From: Bacillota bacterium
Lineage (GTDB): Bacteria > Bacillota > Clostridia > Clostridiales > Clostridiaceae
Direction of reading: 5' to 3'
DNA: 7,747 bases
NCBI GenBank assembly: GCA_021779235.1
Contig: JAJYBA010000069.1
Coordinates: forward strand, 1 to 7,747
How positions within the stretch are numbered: position 1 is the first letter of the stretch; each line of letters starts with the position of its first letter. Shown piece after piece: positions 1 to 5,488 of this stretch. The notes under the pieces are model-generated. The model made no database searches, had not been told where the DNA came from, and saw only the letters and a program-made list of their open reading frames with translations. A program made the translations under genes and the position numbers.

Positions 1-1
1 A

Positions 2-157
2 ATAAAGTTTAATTCAAATGATGTAGAAATAGATTGCAGTGGGTACGGTCATGGTGTAGGAATGAGTCAATGGGGTGCAGATGCTATGGCAAAGGAAGGG
101 AAAAATTATATTGAAATATTAAATCATTATTATCAAGGCACGGCTATATCCAAATAG
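2..157 (+). CDS. spoIID: SpoIID, stage II sporulation protein D, C-terminal end (partial)
   Basis: Only the last 51 codons are visible; the reading frame enters from the left edge and ends at TAG 155-157. The segment contains the hallmark GYGHGVGMSQWGA motif (about residues 15-27 of the visible part), followed by an A-x-x-G-x-x-Y-x-E-I-L-x-H-Y-Y pattern that is typical of the end of SpoIID/LytB-family proteins. In B. subtilis SpoIID is a mother-cell membrane-anchored lytic transglycosylase that works with SpoIIM and SpoIIP to drive engulfment. The catalytic glutamate lies in the missing N-terminal part and cannot be checked here. The spoIIQ, spoIIID and mbl genes downstream match the known order and separate this from the related amidase enhancer LytB. 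It has no terminator directly after the stop; the nearest one is at 541-585, beyond a fold-back element. Confidence 0.9.
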   Translation: MKFNSNDVEIDCSGYGHGVGMSQWGADAMAKEGKNYIEILNHYYQGTAISK

Positions 158-194
158 AGTTAGTGATAATCATATACAAATGCAAAGTAAGAGA

Positions 195-428
195 TTTTTT
201 CTTAGAGGATGCTGTAACGAAAAGTATATATCCTTAGAAATGCTTTCACTTCGCCAAGTAATTCTATAATTCATTTTATTTACAGCTTCTAAAAAATACA
301 AACTCGCTATCGCTCAAACATGTATTTTTCTTAACGCATCTGCAAATAAAATAAATTAAGAATTACTAAGGCTTGTTCAAATGCATTTTACACGATATAT
401 ACTTTTGTTACCATCCTCTAAGAAAAAA
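195..428. repeat. 234-bp imperfect palindrome (fold-back element, MITE-like or structured repeat)
   Basis: The left arm starts TTTTTTCTTAGAGGATG at 195 and the right arm ends CATCCTCTAAGAAAAAA at 428. Outer pairing runs 195-232 against 394-428, about 35 base pairs with bulges at 212-213 and 219. Pairing continues inward with mismatches: AGTAATTCT near 258-266 against its complement near 359-367, ATTTTATTT near 273-281 against AAATAAAAT near 344-352, and AAAATAC near 293-299 against GTATTTTT near 322-329. The tip is a loop of about 20 nt containing ACTCGCTATCGCTCAAACA. Almost the whole element therefore folds on itself. It contains no open reading frame and I see no clear target-site duplication. 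Its nature is inferred: a small non-autonomous element, or a dispersed intergenic repeat that gives a long RNA hairpin after spoIID. Confidence 0.75.
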
Positions 429-540
429 GAGTTTATTCTATGCAAAATTCCATAAATTAAGACATTTTATTTTGATAAAATGAAAAAAATATCTTACTTG
501 AATTTTTAAGATAATTATATATAGTTTTAAATTATATATT

Positions 541-585
541 AGTTGGTTACCTTCATGAAGAAAGGTAACCAACTTTATTTTTTTT
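541..585 (+). terminator. Intrinsic terminator, probably for spoIID
   Basis: A perfect 13-bp stem, AGTTGGTTACCTT (541-553) with AAGGTAACCAACT (562-574), encloses an 8-nt loop and is followed by a T-rich tail with eight consecutive T at 578-585. It points rightward. It lies 384 nt after the spoIID stop, which fits the fold-back element at 195-428 having been inserted between the gene and its terminator. Confidence 0.85.
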
Positions 586-705
586 ATAAAAAAATTAATT
601 GCAAATTTATGATAGAAAACTAAAATCATAGGTTAATCTACTATAACTAATTTCTCGCATTTTAATTGTGTTTTTTTAAAAATACAACGTGCAAATGAGG
701 AAATT

Positions 706-737
706 GCAATAAAAATGTGAAAAAAGTGGAAATAAAT
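706..737 (+). promoter_or_regulatory. Candidate forespore (sigma-F-like) promoter of spoIIQ
   Basis: B. subtilis spoIIQ is transcribed by forespore sigma-F, whose -10 element begins GG and is followed by an A-rich stretch. Here GGAAATAAAT (728-737) lies 16 nt after GCAATA (706-711), a loose match to the GYWTA-type -35. A start just downstream would leave a leader of about 50 nt before the spoIIQ ribosome binding site. The -35 match is poor, so this is a suggestion from position and family knowledge only. Confidence 0.3.
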
Positions 738-796
738 TTTATAAAATATGTATGTTTTAATACATTATGGACAAAAATACAAATGGAGGTGTTTGT

Positions 797-1549
797 ATGG
801 ATAAGAAAGCAAACAATAAGACATTAAACTTTTTCAAGAAGGAGGGCTTCTATGTAATTTTATTTGTTTGTTTATGTATAGTAGCTACAGTTGCTTCTAT
901 AACAGCAAATAATAATAAAAAACTTTCAAGCAATCCAAAAGTAATACAAAATGAACAAGCAAATGCAGGCGATGTGATGCAAGAGCAAGAGAAACAACAT
1001 GAAGGTGCTCTTCAAGTAAAGACTGAGGTGCTTAAAGACGTGCCTAATATTCAAAAGGTTACAACTGGAAATTTAACAGCACCAGTTTCTAATTCGGTTA
1101 ATGCTCAATTTGCAAAACCCGTAGCTAATGGATTGCTTGCAAGAGCATATTCAAAAGATATTGATTCTGTTGTGTATAAAACTGATGGAAGTTATAGAAC
1201 AAACTTGGGTATTGTTATTCAAGCAAAACTAGGTGAGCCTGTTGTAGCGGTTATGGATGGAATAGTTAAAGCTATTGGTCCTGACAGAGAAGGTAAGATG
1301 GTTGAAATAGATCATCAAAATGGCTTTGTTACTAAATATTCTAATTTGGATGAAAAAATATTAGTAAAAATAGGTGATAAAGTAACTAAGAAACAACAAA
1401 TCGCTACAGTGGGAAACACTAGTTTAAATTCATATAATGAAGAATATGGTTCTCATTTATATTTTGAAGTTTTACAAAGTAGTAAGAATATTGATCCTGC
1501 TAAATATGTAAAATATGAGAAATACCAACCTGTAGAAGCAAAACAATAA
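797..1549 (+). CDS. spoIIQ: SpoIIQ-like membrane protein with degenerate M23 (LytM) domain
   Basis: This is a 250-residue protein. I start it at ATG 797, not at the upstream in-frame ATG 767, because GGAGGT (785-790) lies 6 nt before 797 and nothing comparable precedes 767. Residues 1-16 are a short basic cytoplasmic segment and 18-36 a single membrane span. A polar linker follows to about 110, then an M23-type fold at about 112-240. Position after spoIID and before spoIIID identifies it as SpoIIQ, the forespore protein that binds mother-cell SpoIIIAH across the intermembrane space and is needed for engulfment and late forespore gene expression. The M23 zinc site is mostly lost: the H-x-G-x-D motif reads N136-L-G-I-V140, and the H-x-H motif reads H220-L-Y222. 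Endopeptidase activity is therefore unlikely and a structural role is inferred. Confidence 0.88.
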   Translation: MDKKANNKTLNFFKKEGFYVILFVCLCIVATVASITANNNKKLSSNPKVIQNEQANAGDVMQEQEKQHEGALQVKTEVLKDVPNIQKVTTGNLTAPVSNSVNAQFAKPVANGLLARAYSKDIDSVVYKTDGSYRTNLGIVIQAKLGEPVVAVMDGIVKAIGPDREGKMVEIDHQNGFVTKYSNLDEKILVKIGDKVTKKQQIATVGNTSLNSYNEEYGSHLYFEVLQSSKNIDPAKYVKYEKYQPVEAKQ

Positions 1550-1562
1550 CCAGTAACCATAT

Positions 1563-1605
1563 CAATTAGTCATCTTTCCGAAATATATCGGAAAATGACT
1601 AATTG
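1563..1605 (+). other. Long hairpin between spoIIQ and spoIIID, no U-tract
   Basis: CAATTAGTCAT (1563-1573) pairs with ATGACTAATTG (1595-1605), and TTTCCGA (1575-1581) with TCGGAAA (1588-1594). Only C1574 is bulged and the loop is 6 nt, giving 18 base pairs. The right arm is followed by GAATGGAATTT rather than a T-run, so it is not a standard intrinsic terminator in either direction. It could be an RNA-stabilising 3' end for spoIIQ mRNA, a leader structure for spoIIID, or a protein-binding inverted repeat. Confidence 0.6.
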
Positions 1606-1669
1606 GAATGGAATTTAAAAGCAAGGTATTGCATATTTATAAATATAGAAGGGTTAAGGAGGTAACACT

Positions 1670-1924
1670 TTGAAAGACTATATTGAAGATCGAGTATTAG
1701 AAGTTGCTAAGTATATTATTGAGTCAAAAGCTACGATAAGAAGAACTGCCAAAGTGTTTGGAGTTAGCAAGAGCACTATACACAAGGATATGACGGAAAG
1801 ATTGCCTAAAATAAATCCTCAAATTGCTAACGAAGCAAAAACAATTTTGGATTTAAATAAATCTGAGAGACATATCAGGGGAGGAAGAGCTACTAAAATG
1901 AAATACAAGGTAGTAGAAGGATAA
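1670..1924 (+). CDS. spoIIID: SpoIIID, mother-cell transcriptional regulator
   Basis: An 84-residue DNA-binding protein, close to the usual SpoIIID length. The start is TTG 1670, supported by a full AAGGAGGT site (1656-1663) 6 nt upstream. A helix-turn-helix spans about residues 22-41 (RRTAKVFGVSKSTIHKDM region), followed by the family's conserved ERLPKINP segment (43-50) and a basic C-terminal tail at 67-80 (RHIRGGRATKMKYK), which contributes to DNA contact in B. subtilis SpoIIID. The protein acts in the mother cell after sigma-E, activating and repressing sigma-E-dependent genes and helping to switch on sigma-K. Its position between spoIIQ and mbl is the conserved one. I could not identify a convincing sigma-E promoter in the 120 nt upstream; the hairpin at 1563-1605 occupies part of that space. 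Confidence 0.96.
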   Translation: MKDYIEDRVLEVAKYIIESKATIRRTAKVFGVSKSTIHKDMTERLPKINPQIANEAKTILDLNKSERHIRGGRATKMKYKVVEG

Positions 1925-1982
1925 AAACATTTCAAGCTAAAACAATAAAAATTATAAAAGTTTTAAAAAAGAGGATTTTTTT

Positions 1983-2012
1983 ATGGCTTTATAGAATAGA
2001 GTTTAGTATAAT
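1983..2012 (+). promoter_or_regulatory. Candidate sigma-A promoter of mbl
   Basis: A consensus -10, TATAAT (2007-2012), is preceded at 18 nt by ATGGCT (1983-1988), which matches TTGACA at three of six positions. Transcription would begin near 2019, about 35 nt before the mbl start. A weak A/T-only hairpin (1964-1983, AAAAAA-GAGGA-TTTTTT) sits immediately upstream and might end spoIIID transcripts. An independent vegetative promoter makes sense because Mbl is needed in growing cells while SpoIIID is developmental. Confidence 0.5.
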
Positions 2013-2053
2013 TTAAATATTGAATACACTAAAGAGCAGGAGTGAGTTTTGAG

Positions 2054-3088
2054 ATGTTTTTTTTTGGAATGGGAACAGATATGGGAATAGATTTAGGTAC
2101 AGCCACAGTACTTGTATATATTAAAGGGAAAGGTGTTATCTTAAAAGAGCCATCTGTTGTTGCAATAGATAGAAATAATAATAGAGTATTGGCAGTTGGA
2201 GAAGAAGCTCGAAAAATGATAGGAAGAACACCAGGCAATATTGTGGCCATACGTCCTATGAGGGACGGGGTTATTTCAGATTATGATATAACTGAAAAAA
2301 TGTTAAAGCATTTTATAAAGAAGGCTTGTGGAAAAAGAAGACTATCTGCTCCAAGAGTTGTAATTTGCGTCCCTTGTGAGGCAACTGAAGTAGAGAGAAG
2401 AGCGGTAGAAGATGCAGCTAGAAATGCAGGAGCTAAGAAAGTTCAACTTATAGAAGAACCATTAGCTGCGGCAATCGGAGCTGGACTTGATATTACTAAA
2501 GCAAGTGGTAATATGGTTATTGATATTGGTGGAGGGACTACTGATATTGCAGTCATTTCTTTAGGTGGCATGGTTGTAAGAGAATCAATTAAAGTAGCTG
2601 GAGATAAGTTTGATGAAGCTATTATTAAGCATATTAGAAAAAAACATAAGTTAATGATTGGTGAGAGAACTGCAGAGGATTTAAAAATCAACATAGGGTG
2701 TGCTTATAAACAAGAAGAAGAAGCGACTATGGATATAAGAGGAAGAGATTTAATCACGGGTCTTCCTAAAAATTTAACAGTAACATCAGAAGAAATGAGA
2801 GAAGCTTTAAAGGAAGCAGTACATTTAATAGCTGAATGTACACATTCCGTACTAGAGAAAACACCACCAGAGCTTGCAGCAGATATAGCTGATAAAGGAA
2901 TAGTTATGACTGGTGGAGGTGCATTGTTAAAAGGATTAGATAAGCTTATACAAGAAATCACTAAAGTTCCAGTATATGTGGCTGAAGATTCGATTTCGTG
3001 TGTAGCACTTGGAACGGGCAAAGTACTGGATTATATGGATAAGCTAGATAATTCATTCAATGGAGGAGACATATCCTTAATAGATTAA
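2054..3088 (+). CDS. mbl: Mbl, MreB-family actin-like rod-shape protein
   Basis: A 344-residue actin-like ATPase, normal length for MreB/Mbl. I start it at ATG 2054, not at the upstream GTG 2042, because AGGAG (2038-2042) overlaps that GTG and therefore serves the ATG about 11 nt further on. Motifs in order: phosphate-1 loop DMGIDLGTATV (9-19), the EEP segment with the conserved glutamates (134-136), phosphate-2 loop VIDIGGGTTDIAVIS (155-169) and adenosine loop GIVMTGGGALLKGLD (282-296). The short hydrophobic MFFF end may help membrane attachment. MreB-family filaments move with the elongation machinery and orient insertion of peptidoglycan in the side wall. The spoIIID-mbl adjacency, as in B. 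subtilis, favours the name Mbl over MreB, which normally sits with mreC, mreD and minCD. It has its own candidate promoter and a strong terminator. Confidence 0.93.
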   Translation: MFFFGMGTDMGIDLGTATVLVYIKGKGVILKEPSVVAIDRNNNRVLAVGEEARKMIGRTPGNIVAIRPMRDGVISDYDITEKMLKHFIKKACGKRRLSAPRVVICVPCEATEVERRAVEDAARNAGAKKVQLIEEPLAAAIGAGLDITKASGNMVIDIGGGTTDIAVISLGGMVVRESIKVAGDKFDEAIIKHIRKKHKLMIGERTAEDLKINIGCAYKQEEEATMDIRGRDLITGLPKNLTVTSEEMREALKEAVHLIAECTHSVLEKTPPELAADIADKGIVMTGGGALLKGLDKLIQEITKVPVYVAEDSISCVALGTGKVLDYMDKLDNSFNGGDISLID

Positions 3089-3109
3089 AAAGTGTAAACA
3101 AGCTATATG

Positions 3110-3152
3110 AATAAGCAATACAATTATTAGTTTAATTGTATTGCTTATTTTT
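3110..3152 (+). terminator. Intrinsic terminator of mbl
   Basis: A perfect 17-bp stem (3110-3126 with 3133-3149; arm AATAAGCAATACAATTA) with a 6-nt loop ends in a T-run at 3148-3152. It lies 21 nt after the mbl stop and between convergent genes. The minus-strand side has no T-run, so I treat it as acting mainly rightward; no separate terminator for yyaC is evident. Confidence 0.85.
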
Positions 3153-3208
3153 ATATTGTATGAAATTTCTTGAATTTAAAACTATGGATAATTATTTAAG
3201 GTGATGAT

Positions 3209-3763
3209 TTAAATAGGACTTGAATTAGTTTCTTCGTTGGTAAGTGAATACAGATAATATGAATGCAAAAGGGAACGGCTTAAAACATTAGCAATTTCCA
3301 TTACTAAACTAAGTCTTATGTTTCTATTAGTGAACAACTCACTATCATCACTTGAATCTACTATACCTATTAATGAAACATTACCTACCTTAGGAAGTGT
3401 TTTCCCAACACCTTTACCTGGGTGAATAGGATAATTTCTAGCTTGTATCTCACCAATATTTGAAATGTCTCCTAAACATGCATCTACACCTATTATAGTA
3501 CAATTTGGGTGTAAAGCATTTATTTTAGATAATTTACTATCGATGTTTAAGGCGTGAATTGGGTCATCTATAGTGCCATATACAGGTAATGGAAAGGAGC
3601 TATCTTTTAAAAATGTACCCACTAAAGGGCCTAGACAATCACCTATACATCTATCGGTACCTATGCAAACAACTAAAGTATTTTTGTCAATATAGTCTTT
3701 TAGAAAATTAGAAATTGTATAGTAGGCTAAAGGATCTTTATAATGGGTTTTAGCTTTACTCAA
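3209..3763 (-). CDS. yyaC: YyaC, spore-specific protease-like protein (DUF1256)
   Basis: A 184-residue minus-strand protein that starts at TTG (complement of 3761-3763), with a full AAGGAGGT site (complement of 3771-3778) 7 nt upstream. It carries the conserved blocks of the YyaC family: IGTDRCIGDCLGP (34-46), YGTIDDPIHALN (62-73), VDACLG (93-98) and PGKGVGKTLPKVG (115-127). The first block, with its paired aspartates, resembles the metal-binding region of the GPR/HybD-type peptidase fold, which is why the family is called a putative sporulation protease. It is restricted to endospore formers, and its substrate is not known to me. It is convergent with mbl and divergent from the unrecognised gene at 3929. 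A perfect palindrome (3794-3820) sits just upstream of its ribosome binding site. Confidence 0.88.
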   Translation of the reverse strand: MSKAKTHYKDPLAYYTISNFLKDYIDKNTLVVCIGTDRCIGDCLGPLVGTFLKDSSFPLPVYGTIDDPIHALNIDSKLSKINALHPNCTIIGVDACLGDISNIGEIQARNYPIHPGKGVGKTLPKVGNVSLIGIVDSSDDSELFTNRNIRLSLVMEIANVLSRSLLHSYYLYSLTNEETNSSPI

Positions 3764-3793
3764 GAAATATACCTCCTTGTATTGCTCTGTGCA

Positions 3794-3820
3794 AGGAAAA
3801 TAATTGACAATTATTTTCCT
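3794..3820. promoter_or_regulatory. Perfect 27-bp palindrome in the divergent yyaC upstream region (possible operator)
   Basis: AGGAAAATAATTG (3794-3806) and its exact complement CAATTATTTTCCT (3808-3820) flank a single central A. No T-run follows, so it is not a terminator. The half-site GGAAAATAATT occurs a third time at 3886-3896 as a direct repeat, ahead of the rightward gene. On the minus strand a weak sigma-A-like promoter, TTGATA (complement of 3820-3825), 17 nt, TATTTT (complement of 3797-3802), would be covered by the palindrome. GG followed by an A-rich run also resembles the -10 of forespore sigma factors. Operator function is inference. Confidence 0.45.
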
Positions 3821-3876
3821 ATCAATAATTTATATGAATAAATTTTGTGTATTATTATGATAAAAGAATAAAAAAA

Positions 3877-3915
3877 CGATTAATTGGAAAATAATTTATA
3901 TATATTAATTAATCG
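3877..3915 (+). other. Inverted repeat in the leader of the 3929 gene, containing a GGAAAATAATT copy
   Basis: CGATTAATT (3877-3885) and AATTAATCG (3907-3915) form a 9-bp inverted repeat whose right end abuts the ribosome binding site GAGGTGAT (3915-3922). The 21-nt interval contains GGAAAATAATT (3886-3896). That sequence lies 15 nt after GAATA (3866-3870), a spacing that would suit a sigma-F/G-like promoter starting near 3903. A structure in the leader and a protein-binding site are both possible; neither is shown. Confidence 0.35.
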
Positions 3916-3928
3916 AGGTGATACTTTT

Positions 3929-4618
3929 ATGAAAAAAATTAATTCATTATTCATTATTATGTTTTCTACTTTTGTAAGTGTGGTTACGATGGTCACGTAT
4001 GACAACTATGCAAGTAATTCAATGCATTATGAAGAAGATAAAATAAGTAAGATAGGAGTAGTTCAGAACAAGAAACCTTATAGTGCCAGTAAGGCCATCA
4101 CTAATGATAATCATGTTAAGGTGGTGAAAAAAGACGAGGAAGAAACTTCTAATACTAAATATAATTTAGAAAGTGATGATTTGTCTCAGAAAGGATTCAG
4201 CAATGCTTATAAAAGTGAAGATAAAAAAAATGTTGCTAATTTAAATGTGGAGATGAAAGAAAGTGATAAAAATAAGGATACATATAATGACATACATTTG
4301 CCTAAAAGAGAAGATGGTCTAGAAAATTATTATTATGAAAATAATGAAAGTGAACAATCAGTGTTTAAAGTATCTACAGGTGACATAAAAAAAAACCTAA
4401 CTACTTCTGATAAAATAAAGTTATTATATGTAAGTATGCAACTAGGTAAAGATGATTATAAAAAAGTGGAAGAATATTTATATGCTAAAGATGCTGAGGA
4501 TGGAGTGCTTAAAGCACTGAAATTATTAAAAGAAGATTTATCAAAGAAGGAGTATGAAAAAGTACGAAAAATCGCTGGGAGGTTTATAGATATGGATGCT
4601 GCAGAAAGGCTATATTAA
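3929..4618 (+). CDS. Hypothetical single-span membrane or secreted protein, unrecognised
   Basis: A 229-residue protein that I do not recognise. I start it at ATG 3929, with GAGGTGAT (3915-3922) upstream, rather than at the in-frame TTG 3884, which has no ribosome binding site and lies inside the putative leader. Residues 2-3 are lysines and 6-22 are hydrophobic, so it has either an uncleaved anchor or a Sec signal; no lipobox cysteine is present and the protein has no cysteine at all. Residues 25-155 are very polar, rich in K, E, D, N and S, and probably disordered. Residues 156-229 look like a compact helical domain (LTTSDKIKLLYVSMQLGKDD, then two amphipathic helices ending in AERLY) and are probably the conserved, functional part. 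It is divergent from yyaC and shares its palindromic upstream region, so a sporulation role is possible but unproven. I see no clear terminator after it. Confidence 0.75.
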   Translation: MKKINSLFIIMFSTFVSVVTMVTYDNYASNSMHYEEDKISKIGVVQNKKPYSASKAITNDNHVKVVKKDEEETSNTKYNLESDDLSQKGFSNAYKSEDKKNVANLNVEMKESDKNKDTYNDIHLPKREDGLENYYYENNESEQSVFKVSTGDIKKNLTTSDKIKLLYVSMQLGKDDYKKVEEYLYAKDAEDGVLKALKLLKEDLSKKEYEKVRKIAGRFIDMDAAERLY

Positions 4619-4758
4619 CTATATGGAAGGAAGTCATATAAAAAAGCATAATTAAATTTTTACGGAGAATACTAAGTTATATTGATGTTTAATATTGAGT
4701 AAATGTGCGAATAGTATAGCAATGTAGAGAAGAAGTGGTTTATTGAAAAAAAATGGAC

Positions 4759-4787
4759 TTGAAATTAATTAATTAAAGCTGTATACT
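4759..4787 (+). promoter_or_regulatory. Sigma-A promoter of the tRNA cluster
   Basis: TTGAAA (4759-4764), a 17-nt spacer and TATACT (4782-4787) form a near-consensus vegetative promoter. Initiation would fall near 4794, about 34 nt before the first tRNA. The gene-free stretch 4619-4758 in front of it holds nothing else I can support. Confidence 0.8.
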
Positions 4788-4827
4788 AATTCTTGTCGAC
4801 ACAATAAAGCAATAAAAAATAAAATAT

Positions 4828-4902
4828 GCTGGCATGGCTCAACGGTAGAGCAGCTGACTTGTAATCAGCAGGTTGTAGGTTCGATTCCTATTGCCAGCTC
4901 CA
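4828..4902 (+). tRNA. tRNA-Thr (anticodon TGT), copy 1
   Basis: Acceptor stem GCTGGCA (4828-4834) pairs with TGCCAGC (4892-4898), followed by discriminator T and encoded CCA. The anticodon stem GCTGA/TCAGC holds the loop CTTGTAA with anticodon TGT (reads ACA). The D-arm GCTC/GAGC and a TTCGATT T-loop are present. First gene of the cluster. Confidence 0.96.
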
Positions 4903-4907
4903 TAAGT

Positions 4908-4992
4908 GGAGGAGTTCCCGAGTGGCCAAAGGGGGCAGACTGTAAATCTGTTACGTAATGTTTCGATGGTTCGAATCCGTCCTCCTCCACCA
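4908..4992 (+). tRNA. tRNA-Tyr (anticodon GTA), copy 1
   Basis: A class II tRNA of 85 nt. Acceptor GGAGGAG pairs with CTCCTCC, followed by A and encoded CCA. The anticodon loop CTGTAAA carries GTA, a long variable arm follows, and the T-loop is TTCGAAT. It starts only 5 nt after tRNA-Thr. Confidence 0.96.
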
Positions 4993-5018
4993 TTTATTAT
5001 TTTTTAACCATACGTTAT

Positions 5019-5094
5019 GGGAGCATAGCTCAGCTGGGAGAGCATCTGCCTTACAAGCAGAGGGTCACAGGTTCGATCCCTGTTGTTCCCACCA
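5019..5094 (+). tRNA. tRNA-Val (anticodon TAC), copy 1
   Basis: Acceptor GGGAGCA (5019-5025) pairs with TGTTCCC (5084-5090), with one G-T pair, followed by A and encoded CCA. The anticodon stem TCTGC/GCAGA holds loop CTTACAA with anticodon TAC. The T-loop is TTCGATC. Confidence 0.96.
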
Positions 5095-5176
5095 TGAACA
5101 ATATTCAAAAATTTTATATACTGGCTAATGTTCATATACTAACATATCTTTATAAAGGACTGTTAGATATATTAAT

Positions 5177-5261
5177 GGAGGAGTTCCCGAGTGGCCAAAG
5201 GGGGCAGACTGTAAATCTGTTACGTAATGTTTCGATGGTTCGAATCCGTCCTCCTCCACCA
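5177..5261 (+). tRNA. tRNA-Tyr (anticodon GTA), copy 2
   Basis: Identical by eye over all 85 nt to the tRNA-Tyr at 4908-4992, with the same long variable arm and encoded CCA. It follows an 82-nt spacer, the longest in the cluster. That spacer contains an imperfect 10-bp inverted repeat (5140-5149 with 5165-5174) ending 2 nt before the tRNA. Confidence 0.96.
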
Positions 5262-5301
5262 TTTTTATTTTCACCATAAATCGTGGGTTACCACAAATTA
5301 C

Positions 5302-5377
5302 GGGAGCATAGCTCAGCTGGGAGAGCATCTGCCTTACAAGCAGAGGGTCACAGGTTCGATCCCTGTTGTTCCCACCA
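5302..5377 (+). tRNA. tRNA-Val (anticodon TAC), copy 2
   Basis: Identical by eye over all 76 nt to the tRNA-Val at 5019-5094, with encoded CCA. It again follows a tRNA-Tyr, here with a 40-nt spacer in place of 26 nt. Confidence 0.96.
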
Positions 5378-5408
5378 CAATAATCTTTTAAAATAGAATA
5401 AAATGTAT

Positions 5409-5483
5409 GCTGGCATGGCTCAACGGTAGAGCAGCTGACTTGTAATCAGCAGGTTGTAGGTTCGATTCCTATTGCCAGCTCCA
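5409..5483 (+). tRNA. tRNA-Thr (anticodon TGT), copy 2
   Basis: Identical by eye over all 75 nt to the tRNA-Thr at 4828-4902. The AT-rich sequence just upstream (AATAAAAT then TATGC) also resembles that before copy 1, so the duplicated unit extends slightly 5' of the gene. Confidence 0.96.
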
Positions 5484-5488
5484 TATAT

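Larger units (their letters stand above)
158..796. other. Gene-free interval between spoIID and spoIIQ
   Basis: I see no credible gene in these 639 bases on either strand. The interval holds the 195-428 fold-back element, then an AT-rich stretch with weak hairpins (463-482 with arms CATTTTAT/ATAAAATG; 490-513 with arms TATCTTA/TAAGATA) and a short direct repeat AATTATATAT (513-522 and 530-539). After these come an intrinsic terminator (541-585) and the AT-rich upstream region of spoIIQ. A 63-codon minus-strand reading frame at 438-629 crosses the terminator hairpin, lacks a convincing ribosome binding site and is low complexity, so I do not call it. Confidence 0.7.

Noticed and set aside
438..629. 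Minus-strand 63-codon frame
   Set aside because: Low-complexity I/K/F/L-rich translation of AT-rich DNA crossing the 541-585 terminator hairpin, with no convincing start signal.
1563..1605. Hairpin after spoIIQ as an intrinsic terminator
   Set aside because: There is no T-run on either side, so it is reported as a structure of unknown role instead.
1604..1645. Sigma-E or sigma-A promoter for spoIIID (CATATTTAT or TTGGAA-type elements)
   Set aside because: Matches are too poor in AT-rich sequence to support a call.
2029..3021. Three minus-strand frames inside mbl
   Set aside because: They are shadows of the mbl coding sequence; the plus frame has all MreB-family motifs.
4796..4825. Second promoter TCGACA - 18 nt - TAAAAT before the first tRNA
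   Set aside because: Transcription would start inside the tRNA, and the stronger TTGAAA-TATACT promoter lies just upstream.
5094..5279. Plus-strand reading frame of 61 codons at 5094-5279
   Set aside because: It runs through tRNA-Tyr copy 2 and has no ribosome binding site; it is chance coding over an RNA gene.
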